A stretch of 38,298 bases of DNA from a gamma proteobacterium endosymbiont of Lamellibrachia anaximandri (GTDB taxonomy: Bacteria; Pseudomonadota; Gammaproteobacteria; Chromatiales; Chromatiaceae), in NCBI GenBank assembly GCA_016756855.1, contig JAESPD010000036.1, forward strand, positions 1 through 38,298, in the 5' to 3' direction. A model generated the notes under the pieces. That model ran no database searches. It was not told where the DNA came from and saw only the letters and a list, made by a program, of their open reading frames with translations. Both the position numbers and the translations under genes were made by a program. This document shows, piece by piece, positions 32,102 to 38,298 of the stretch. The number at the start of each line of letters is the position of its first letter. The stretch's first letter is position 1.

Positions 32102-33987
32102 AAAAGAGACCACGAGTCATTGTCATCGGCGGCGGACTGGGGGGGCTCTGGACCACCCTGCGTATCGTCGAAGCCAGTTTCAGTGTCGAGCTGTTCTCAC
32201 TGTTCGAGGTGAAACGCTCCCACTCTGTCTGTGCCCAGGGAGGGATCAATGCGGTGCTCGACACCAAAGGTCAACGGGATTCAGTCAGACAGCACCTCAT
32301 CGACACCGTCAAGGGCGGCTCCTATCTCGCCAACCAGCCGCCGATCCAATCGATGTGCGAAGAGGCCCCGGGACTGATCCGCACCTTCGAGCGCATGGGC
32401 GTCACCTTCTCCCGCACTCCGGAGGGATTGATGGATCTGCGCCTGTTCGGCGGCGTGAAGAACAAGCGTACCTGTTTTGCCGGCGCCAGCACCGGCCAGC
32501 AGTTGATGTATGGGGTGGACGAACAGGTGCGGCGCCACGAAGCCCAAGGGAGTGTCCGCAAGCGGGAGTGGTGGGAGTTTCTCTCCCTAGTGCTCGACAA
32601 CGACAGCCACTGCAAAGGCATCATCGCCTTCAATCTGCACTCGCTGGAGGTGCGCGCCTTTCGCGCCGACGCGGTGGTGATGGCCACCGGCGGCATGGGT
32701 AAGGTCTATGGGCACCGCACCACCAACTCGACCAACTCCACCGGAGCTGCGGCCTTTCGTTGTTACCTGCAGGGCGCCCGCTTCGCCAATGCGGAGTTCT
32801 TCCAGTTCCACCCCACCGCCATGCTGGGAGACGACAAGACCCGTCTCATGAGCGAGGCCGCACGAGGCGAGGGAGGACGCCTCTGGGTACCGAAACGGCC
32901 GGGGGACAGTCGTGATCCCAGCTCCATCCCGGAGAACGAACGCTTCTATTTCCTTGAGGAGTGGTATCCGAGCTACGGCAATACTGTGCCACGGGATGTG
33001 GCCTCACGGGCTATCTGGAAGATCGTGCGGGAACAGGGCCAGGGAATCGGCGGCGCGGACAAGGTCTATCTCGACCTCACTCATCTGGACAAAAAGTTCG
33101 TCACCGCCCGGCTGGGCGCTATCCTCGACATCTACCGCAAGTTTCACGGCAGCGATCCACTGGTGTCTCCCATGGAGATCTTCCCCTCCGCCCACTACGC
33201 CATGGGGGGGCTCTGGATCGACTACGAAAAGGATGAACAGAGCGGCGGCCTCAAGTACGGAAGCCCACGCAACCACGCCACCAATATTCCCGGTCTCTAC
33301 GCCTGTGGCGAGTGCGACAGCGGCTACCACGGGGCCAATCGGCTGGGTGCCAACTCGCTGCTCTCCGCCTCCTTCAGCGGCCGGGTGGCGGGTGAGTCGG
33401 TAGCCACCTACCTGCGGGGGCTGGAGCAGAGCAGCGATGAGACCCCGTCCCGTTTTTTCGCAGAGGGAGTCGCCCGGGAGCAGGCAATCAACGAGGCTCT
33501 GCTCAAATCCAACGGGCCAGAAAACCCCTACCAGCTGCACGAGGAGCTGGGGGCGCTGATGACGGGAAAGGTGGGCGTGGTGAGAGACAACCCAACCCTC
33601 GATCATGCCTATGACGAGTTACTGGCATTGGAGCAACGTTCCCGCAACGTCGGTCTCGGAGACCGCAGTGGCTGGAGTAACCAGAGCCTCGCCGAAACCC
33701 GGCAGGTGCAGGAGATGATTCGACTCAGCGCGGTCATCACCCGCTGTGCCCGTGCCAGGGATGAGTGCCGGGGGGCCCACTACAAAGCCGAATTCAAGCT
33801 GACGATTCCAGAGGGCAAGTTTCCCGGCGATCCGGAGTTTGAGACCTATCGTGAAGCGTGGAAACGGAAAAACGACAAGTGGCTGAAGACCACACTGGCG
33901 GAACATAGCGGGGATGGACCTCGAATATCCTACGAAGCGGTGGACACCTCGATCATTCCGCCGGAGCAGCCGAGGGACTATCGCTGA
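32098..33987 (+). CDS. sdhA: SdhA, succinate dehydrogenase/fumarate reductase flavoprotein
   Basis: This is the catalytic FAD subunit that interconverts succinate and fumarate. The 629-residue chain has the dinucleotide motif VIVIGGGLGGLWTTLRI (6-22) and the FAD-attachment region RSHSVCAQGGINAVLD. It also has GGVKNKRTCFAGASTGQQL, the FQFHPTAMLGDDK element and the C-terminal CGECDSGYHGANRLGANSLL. It is coupled to sdhC (ATGA) and to sdhB (TGATG). The C-AB gene order is that of Bacillus-type enzymes. Direction (succinate oxidation or fumarate reduction) cannot be fixed from sequence; with sucAB and fumarase nearby, TCA function is likely. Confidence 0.94.
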   Translation: MKKRPRVIVIGGGLGGLWTTLRIVEASFSVELFSLFEVKRSHSVCAQGGINAVLDTKGQRDSVRQHLIDTVKGGSYLANQPPIQSMCEEAPGLIRTFERMGVTFSRTPEGLMDLRLFGGVKNKRTCFAGASTGQQLMYGVDEQVRRHEAQGSVRKREWWEFLSLVLDNDSHCKGIIAFNLHSLEVRAFRADAVVMATGGMGKVYGHRTTNSTNSTGAAAFRCYLQGARFANAEFFQFHPTAMLGDDKTRLMSEAARGEGGRLWVPKRPGDSRDPSSIPENERFYFLEEWYPSYGNTVPRDVASRAIWKIVREQGQGIGGADKVYLDLTHLDKKFVTARLGAILDIYRKFHGSDPLVSPMEIFPSAHYAMGGLWIDYEKDEQSGGLKYGSPRNHATNIPGLYACGECDSGYHGANRLGANSLLSASFSGRVAGESVATYLRGLEQSSDETPSRFFAEGVAREQAINEALLKSNGPENPYQLHEELGALMTGKVGVVRDNPTLDHAYDELLALEQRSRNVGLGDRSGWSNQSLAETRQVQEMIRLSAVITRCARARDECRGAHYKAEFKLTIPEGKFPGDPEFETYREAWKRKNDKWLKTTLAEHSGDGPRISYEAVDTSIIPPEQPRDYR

Positions 33988-34733
33988 TGAACGATTCGAT
34001 AGAGCTACGCATACGCCGACAGGACCGGCCGGAGACCCAGCCCTATTGGCAGACGTTTCGCATCCCCCATAAACAGGGGCACAACATTGTCTCCGCCCTG
34101 ATGATGATTCGCAACGAGCCTGTGACCTTGGACGGAGAGCAGGTCGAACCGGTCGTCTGGGAGTTCAACTGCATGGAGGAGGTCTGCGGCGCCTGCTCCA
34201 TGATCATCAACGGCAAGCCACGGCAGGCCTGCGCTGCGCTGGTGAATGAGTTGGCACAGCCCATCGTGCTGGAACCCCTCGGCAAATTTCCGGTGGTGCG
34301 GGATCTGCTTGTGAACCGCTCACGGATATTCGAGGGGCTCAAACAGGTCAAGGCATGGGTCGAGATCGACGGCGCCTGGGACGTACATCAGGGTGCCCCC
34401 CGCATATCGCCCCAGGTGTGGAGCGAAAACCATCTCTTCAGCCGCTGCATGAGCTGTGGCTGCTGCATGGAGGCCTGCCCCCAGTTCGGGCCGGAGAGCG
34501 ACTTCCTGGGACCCGCAGTTTTGGGTCAGGTGCGGCTGATGAACGGCCACCCGACAGGCGCCTACGACCGGGAGGCACGGCTGCATGCCATCATGGGAGA
34601 CGGCGGCCTGAGCGACTGCGGCAATGCGCAAAACTGCGTACGGGTCTGTCCCAAGGAGATCCCCCTCACCACCGCCATCGGCGAACTGGGGCGTCAGGTG
34701 ACCCGACAGCTGGTAAAGGACATATTGGGTTGA
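33987..34733 (+). CDS. sdhB: SdhB, succinate dehydrogenase iron-sulfur subunit
   Basis: This subunit carries electrons from FAD to the membrane quinone site. The 248-residue chain has a plant-type ferredoxin domain (C62, C67, C70, C82 in NCMEEVCGACSMI and QAC). A C-terminal domain holds C154-x2-C157-x2-C160-x3-C164 (CMSCGCCMEACP), followed by CGNAQNCVRVCPKEIPL for the remaining cluster ligands. All cluster motifs are intact. It begins inside the sdhA stop codon. No fourth subunit follows, in keeping with the B type. Confidence 0.94.
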   Translation: MNDSIELRIRRQDRPETQPYWQTFRIPHKQGHNIVSALMMIRNEPVTLDGEQVEPVVWEFNCMEEVCGACSMIINGKPRQACAALVNELAQPIVLEPLGKFPVVRDLLVNRSRIFEGLKQVKAWVEIDGAWDVHQGAPRISPQVWSENHLFSRCMSCGCCMEACPQFGPESDFLGPAVLGQVRLMNGHPTGAYDREARLHAIMGDGGLSDCGNAQNCVRVCPKEIPLTTAIGELGRQVTRQLVKDILG

Positions 34734-34820
34734 GTACACTCTAATATGGTGTCTATTCGGAACGCTCCTATAATCTGGGACCTGGAACCTGGAACCCAAA
34801 AAGACCAAGGCAGATAATCA

Positions 34821-35672
34821 ATGAGTCAAACAGCCATGAAAAAAACAGCCCTGATATTTTTTCTATTGATCCTGTCTCTGCCGGCACTCGCCTTTCAGCC
34901 CTTTTTTGATAATGACCCCAAAACCCGCCATGCCCCTGAGGATCCCGATCTGACCGACTTTGACCTCGAGGTGCTGGCGCTGTGTGGCAACTGGGGCGAT
35001 GAGGTCGAGGCGATCGATTTCGAACAGATGATGCCGGACAGATCCAATCAGGCGGTTTTGCAGCGCATTCGCAAGGCCGTGGGGGGGAGAATCTTCAGCA
35101 AGGCCAGGGACAGCAAACAGTTTGCCCATGAGTTGCGCCGTGTCTGGTTTGAACAGAAGGGCTTTAAACATGTCTTCTGCGGTGAGCCCGGATCCGGCAG
35201 GGATCTGGGCGGTCTGCACTACGCTGCCCGCTACTGGCAGGCACAGGACAACAACTGGGCCGGATACAGAAAACTGAAATCAAACTATAGAAAACGCCCG
35301 CTCGAAAAGTGTCGGGCGTTCTATCTTAAGGAGTCGATCAAACCACCGATCTACACCATCAGCCTCCAGTTCAAAAATCCGTATGAACCGAGGAACAATA
35401 TTAAGTGTCTCAGCGGTTACAACCGTGAAATGAACGCCGAAGACATTCTGATCGCCGGTACAAAGGCCTTTAAGCAAGCCAATAAACGGGTGGGTAAAAA
35501 CACCAAGGATGCGTGTCTCTTCGACACCCGCCCAGCCGGCAAGAAACGCCATTTCAGCACCATGGTGATCAAACAGCGCGCCCTGCGCACCTTCTACCCC
35601 ATGACAGACAAAAAACCCTACTGCAAGAAGAACAGAAAAAACTATAAGGCCTGTCTCTGTTCCAATCTGTAA
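34821..35672 (+). CDS. Secreted EndoU-like ribonuclease domain protein
   Basis: The 283-residue protein has a signal peptide (about 1-24, ending PALA) and a domain resembling the EndoU/XendoU fold. The diagnostic pair is GFKHVFCGEPG with H117 and LGGLHYAARYWQAQ with H133, spaced 16 residues apart as the catalytic histidines of EndoU are. The usual lysine could be K174 or nearby (SIKPPIYTIS), but I cannot fix it. The C-terminal third is Lys/Arg-rich with several cysteines (YCKKNRKNYKACLCSNL), possibly disulfide-bonded. EndoU proteins cleave RNA, and bacterial versions include secreted toxins. No immunity gene or export system is adjacent, so a digestive or effector role is open. Confidence 0.6.
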   Translation: MSQTAMKKTALIFFLLILSLPALAFQPFFDNDPKTRHAPEDPDLTDFDLEVLALCGNWGDEVEAIDFEQMMPDRSNQAVLQRIRKAVGGRIFSKARDSKQFAHELRRVWFEQKGFKHVFCGEPGSGRDLGGLHYAARYWQAQDNNWAGYRKLKSNYRKRPLEKCRAFYLKESIKPPIYTISLQFKNPYEPRNNIKCLSGYNREMNAEDILIAGTKAFKQANKRVGKNTKDACLFDTRPAGKKRHFSTMVIKQRALRTFYPMTDKKPYCKKNRKNYKACLCSNL

Positions 35673-35736
35673 TCCTGCCTGAAGCAGGAGAACGCCATGG
35701 ACGGATCATCCAAAAAAGTCGTATTTACTTCGAGGC

Positions 35737-35827
35737 GTAGGCACGATCAAGCGTAGCGGATCGGGCAATCCAAACTCGATGGAATACAAGGAATGCTGCC
35801 GGTTCCGCTACGCTTGAACCGGCCTAC
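35737..35827. repeat. REP doublet (family A)
   Basis: The left unit 35737-35766 (GTAGGCACGATCAAGCGTAG then CGGATCGGGC) and the right unit 35798-35827 (GCCGGTTCCGCTACGCTTGA then ACCGGCCTAC) are inverted copies of one hairpin. The stems differ but remain complementary: CGATC/GATCG on the left and GCCGGTT/AACCGGC on the right. It occupies the spacer between the EndoU-like gene and the small gene at 35899. Confidence 0.8.
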
Positions 35828-35898
35828 TTCACAACAGATGGCGGCACCGGAGGCGAATCCCACCGATGTTCTCATGCACCTAAAGAAAACGAAGTGAC

Positions 35899-36108
35899 TC
35901 AGCCTTCACGATAGTGCGAGTCGACCCAGCATCTGGGCAGGACTTCACCCGAAGGGAACAGCAGGTCATCCTTGGTGAACTTTTCCGGATCCTGCATCTC
36001 CTCACCCGCGTGAAACCGCCCGACCACTTCGCCGTGCATAGGATCAAAGAGATCGGTCAGGCTCAGGACTTCAACCATCTTTTTCGTATTTTTCTGCATC
36101 ACGAACAT
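35899..36108 (-). CDS. Small conserved acidic protein, unknown function
   Basis: The product is 69 residues: MFVMQKNTKKMVEVLSLTDL, DPMHGEVVGRFHAGEEMQD, then DLLFPSGEVLPRCWVDSHYR. I place the start at 36108 because GGAGG lies six bases upstream; an ATG nine codons earlier has no such site. It is one globular, probably cytoplasmic piece without signal or membrane segments. The even mixture of conserved-looking motifs and the ribosome binding site support a real gene. No function is known to me. It lies downstream of bolA on the same strand. Confidence 0.68.
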   Translation of the reverse strand: MFVMQKNTKKMVEVLSLTDLFDPMHGEVVGRFHAGEEMQDPEKFTKDDLLFPSGEVLPRCWVDSHYREG

Positions 36109-36193
36109 GGGGTACCTCCATTTAATATCCACCACTTTCTATCTTAATTATGGGACGCTGGTGGAGAATTACAAATGGAGAAACTACAGTTTT

Positions 36194-36436
36194 TTAGCCC
36201 TGCTTTGCCGCCCAGTCTTCAGGAGAAAAAGCCTTGATGGAGAGCGCATGCAGTTCGTCGCTGGCAATCTGCTCCGTTACGGTCGCCATCACCATCCGGT
36301 GCTTTTGAATCAGCGACTTACCGACAAAGTCCTCGCTGATGACCAGCGCCTCAAAATGGCGGCCGTCACCAGTCACTGTGACTTTCGCGCCGGGCATACC
36401 GGCACAAATCAATGCTTCTACTTTTTCATTTTCCAT
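36194..36436 (-). CDS. BolA/IbaG family protein
   Basis: BolA-family proteins partner monothiol glutaredoxins in iron-sulfur cluster handling and gene control. The 80-residue product shows the family core: VTGDGRHFEALVISEDFVGK (about 21-40), with the metal-ligand-type His in GRHFEA, followed by KSLIQKHRMVMATVTEQIA and a terminal ALSIKAFSPEDW. The short form without N- or C-extensions resembles IbaG (YrbA) more than BolA. It lies close to a REP doublet on its upstream side. Confidence 0.85.
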   Translation of the reverse strand: MENEKVEALICAGMPGAKVTVTGDGRHFEALVISEDFVGKSLIQKHRMVMATVTEQIASDELHALSIKAFSPEDWAAKQG

Positions 36437-36462
36437 TAAAACCCCTGCTCTTTAAACCAGTA

Positions 36463-36551
36463 GTAGGCCCGATCAAGCGCAGCGGATCGGGCATTCTTGA
36501 ATTGAAAGAATACATGAAATTGCCGGTTCCGCTACGCTTGAACCGGCCTAC
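36463..36551. repeat. REP doublet (family A) abutting the prfC stop codon
   Basis: The left unit 36463-36492 (GTAGGCCCGATCAAGCGCAG then CGGATCGGGC) and the right unit 36522-36551 (GCCGGTTCCGCTACGCTTGA then ACCGGCCTAC) are arranged as at 35737-35827. The last base lies in the prfC stop codon, so the hairpin would form right at the 3' end of the prfC message. Confidence 0.8.
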
Positions 36552-38137
36552 TACAGCTCACGGGTCGCCAGGAAGCGCACATCAGGCCAGCGCTCCTCAG
36601 CCAGACTCAGATTGACCCGGGTCGGAGCAAGATAAACCAGCTGGTCATCCCCATCCAACGCAAGGTTAGCGTGGTTTTTATCCTTGAAACGCTGCAGCAT
36701 CTTTTCATCGTCGCACTCGACCCAGCGGGCGGTGGCGACGCTGGCCGCCTCTATGATGGCCTCCACCTTGTATTCGCTCTTCAGACGTTCGACGGCCACA
36801 TCGAACTGAAGCACACCCACCGCCCCGAGGATCAGATCGTTGTTTTTCTCCGGCCGAAAAACCTGGGTCGCCCCCTCTTCACTTAGCTGCATAATCCCCT
36901 TCAACAGCGCTTTCTGCTTGAGCGGATCCTTCAGCACCACCCGCCGGAAGAGTTCCGGGGCAAAGTAGGGGATGCCCTCGTATTTCAGATCCTCCCCCTC
37001 AGTGAAGGTGTCGCCGATTTGGATGGTGCCGTGATTGTGCAGACCGATGATATCGCCGGGCCAGGCCTCCTCCACATGTCTGCGTTCATCCGCCTGGAAG
37101 GTAATGGCATTGCTTATCTGCACCGTCTTTCCGATGCGGACATGTTTCATCTTCATCCCCTTGCGATAGCTGCCGGAACAGACCCGCAGGAAGGCGATGC
37201 GATCCCGATGCTGCCGGTCCATATTCGCCTGGATCTTGAAGACGAAGCCGGAAAACTTCTTCTCTGACGGCTCCACCAGACGCTGCTGGGTCTGGCGGGA
37301 GAGGGGTGCAGGACTGTACTCGACAAAGGCGTCCAACAACTCCCTGACGCCGAAGTTATTGATCGCAGAGCCAAAGAAAACTGGTGTCTGTTCGCCGCGC
37401 GCATAGGCCTCCAGATCGAGTTCGTTGCTGGCGCCACGCACCAGTTCGATCTCATCGCGCAACTCCTGGGCCATCTCCCCCAGCACCTCATCAAGATGGG
37501 GGTTGTCCAGCCCCTCGATCATCTCACCCATCTGGATCTTGCCTCCGTGGGTGGCGCTGAAGAGATGGGTGGTATCGGTGCGCAGATCAAAAACACCCTT
37601 CAGACGCTTGCCCATGCCAATAGGCCAGGTGACTGGCGCACACTCGATCTTGAGCACGCTCTCGACCTCATCCATGATCTCAATGGGATCACGCCCTTCA
37701 CGATCGAGTTTGTTGACGAAGGTGAGGATCGGCGTATCGCGCAGGCGGCAGACCTCCATCAGCTTGATGGTCCGCGCCTCGACACCCTTGGCCACGTCGA
37801 TCACCATCAGGGCGGAGTCCACCGCCGTGAGGGTGCGGTAGGTATCCTCGGAAAAATCTTCATGGCCGGGGGTATCAAGCAAGTTGACGATCTCATCCCG
37901 ATAGGGGAACTGCATCACCGACGAAGTCACCGAGATGCCGCGTTGCTTCTCCATATCCATCCAATCGGAAGTAGCATGGCGTGCCGCCTTGCGCCCTTTG
38001 ACCGTGCCCGCCATCTGGATAGCACCGCCATAGAGCAGCAGTTTTTCGGTCAATGTGGTCTTACCAGCATCCGGGTGGGATATGATAGCAAACGTGCGTC
38101 TACGCTTGATTTCATTGATATAATTACTGTCTGACAA
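36551..38137 (-). CDS. prfC: Peptide chain release factor 3
   Basis: RF3 is the GTPase that recycles RF1 and RF2 after termination. The 528-residue protein is close to the E. coli length (529) and has the G1 motif [14 protein letters not shown]2 [14 protein letters not shown]3 [21 protein letters not shown]4 [10 protein letters not shown] and the domain II/III signatures [19 protein letters not shown] and [19 protein letters not shown]. The start is TTG at 38137, preceded by GGAG eight bases upstream. The stop lies inside a REP doublet. The sequence upstream of the start includes the structured element at the window edge. Confidence 0.95.
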   Translation of the reverse strand: MSDSNYINEIKRRRTFAIISHPDAGKTTLTEKLLLYGGAIQMAGTVKGRKAARHATSDWMDMEKQRGISVTSSVMQFPYRDEIVNLLDTPGHEDFSEDTYRTLTAVDSALMVIDVAKGVEARTIKLMEVCRLRDTPILTFVNKLDREGRDPIEIMDEVESVLKIECAPVTWPIGMGKRLKGVFDLRTDTTHLFSATHGGKIQMGEMIEGLDNPHLDEVLGEMAQELRDEIELVRGASNELDLEAYARGEQTPVFFGSAINNFGVRELLDAFVEYSPAPLSRQTQQRLVEPSEKKFSGFVFKIQANMDRQHRDRIAFLRVCSGSYRKGMKMKHVRIGKTVQISNAITFQADERRHVEEAWPGDIIGLHNHGTIQIGDTFTEGEDLKYEGIPYFAPELFRRVVLKDPLKQKALLKGIMQLSEEGATQVFRPEKNNDLILGAVGVLQFDVAVERLKSEYKVEAIIEAASVATARWVECDDEKMLQRFKDKNHANLALDGDDQLVYLAPTRVNLSLAEERWPDVRFLATREL

Positions 38138-38186
38138 ACTCTATTCTCCGAATATGTACACAGATATGCACACACGTGTGAATACT

Positions 38187-38298
38187 CCACCGGCTAAAGC
38201 CGGTGGCTTCGGGTTACGGCTAAAAGCCGGATTGATCGGCCATTCGGCCGATTACCGTCATACGACGGTAAAGTCATCATCCGGTTCCGGGGGCTTCT
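38187..38298 (+). ncRNA. Multi-hairpin RNA, possible HEARO/omega RNA or IS200/IS605-ISC element end, cut by window
   Basis: Four successive hairpins can be drawn: CCACCGGC-TAAA-GCCGGTGG (38187-38206), CGGC-TAAAA-GCCG (38217-38229), ATCGGC/GCCGAT (38235-38252) and TACCGTC/GACGGTA (38253-38270). AAGTCATCATCCGG then leads to a further GC-rich segment at the edge. The sequence has few stop-free frames and looks non-coding. The pattern, with the TACCGTC-type stem followed by AAAGTCA, recalls the RNA that precedes IscB-type nucleases, and the leading hairpin recalls IS200/IS605 ends. The coding part, if any, would lie beyond the window. Identification is by eye only. Confidence 0.45.

Noticed and set aside
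1-38298. CRISPR array or prophage
   Set aside because: No regularly spaced direct repeats and no phage structural or integrase genes are visible.

Overview
The window reads as chromosomal DNA of a flagellated, respiring gammaproteobacterium. The flagellar block has the Vibrio/Pseudomonas-type order (flgN-flgM-flgA divergent from cheV-cheR-flgB-flgC), OxyR keeps the E. coli cysteine numbering (C199/C208), and BolA, RF3, SucA/SucB and Gor are all gammaproteobacterial in type. A Bacillus-type succinate dehydrogenase, polyphosphate kinase 2, an arsenosugar-type radical SAM enzyme and several REP-like repeats would fit a sulfur-oxidising or marine/symbiotic lineage, but that placement is inference. 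Genes are tightly packed and no gene-free stretch exceeds 300 bases.

Layout. (1) 1-4723: flagellar genes. flgC, flgB, cheR and cheV lie on the minus strand, flgA, flgM and flgN on the plus strand. A strong sigma-54 site precedes flgB and weaker sigma-28-like sites precede cheV and flgM. flgC loses its 3' third at the left edge of the window. (2) 4740-6347: arsS and a DUF2064 glycosyltransferase-like gene on the minus strand. (3) 6559-10578: a small Cys-rich membrane protein, then a metal (probably zinc) locus: a His/Cys-containing small protein, a His-rich outer-membrane porin, a ZnuA-like binding protein and a ZnuB-like permease, with no ATPase gene. (4) 10702-11568: tRNA-Arg(CCT), a secreted SNase-like nuclease, an inverted REP pair and a small conserved gene. 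(5) 11691-19355: sucA, sucB, class I fumarase, ppk2 and an acuI-like reductase. (6) 19640-26338: a His-rich small protein, a MITE-like palindrome and a CzcCBA-type heavy-metal RND efflux system. (7) 26404-30770: a RluA-family pseudouridine synthase and a peroxide-defence module (oxyR, a peroxiredoxin-glutaredoxin fusion, glutathione reductase). (8) 30884-31255: a small exported protein with internal repeats (IYRGF...NPDL). (9) 31469-34733: sdhCAB of the B type. (10) 34821-38137: a secreted EndoU-like protein, two small genes including bolA, two REP doublets and prfC. (11) 38187-38298: a chain of hairpins resembling the start of a HEARO/omega RNA or an IS200/IS605/ISC element end, cut by the window edge.

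How the parts fit. Two separate metal loci (putative uptake and putative efflux) each begin with a small membrane-anchored His-rich protein. Central carbon metabolism is represented by 2-oxoglutarate dehydrogenase E1/E2 (no E3 nearby), succinate dehydrogenase and fumarase, which are consecutive TCA steps. OxyR, the Prx-Grx fusion and Gor form a self-contained glutathione-dependent peroxide detoxification unit. The least explained items are the IYRGF repeat protein, the ATPase-less metal ABC pair, the covarying REP hairpins, the CTAG-flanked palindrome upstream of czcC, and the structured RNA-like sequence at the right edge.
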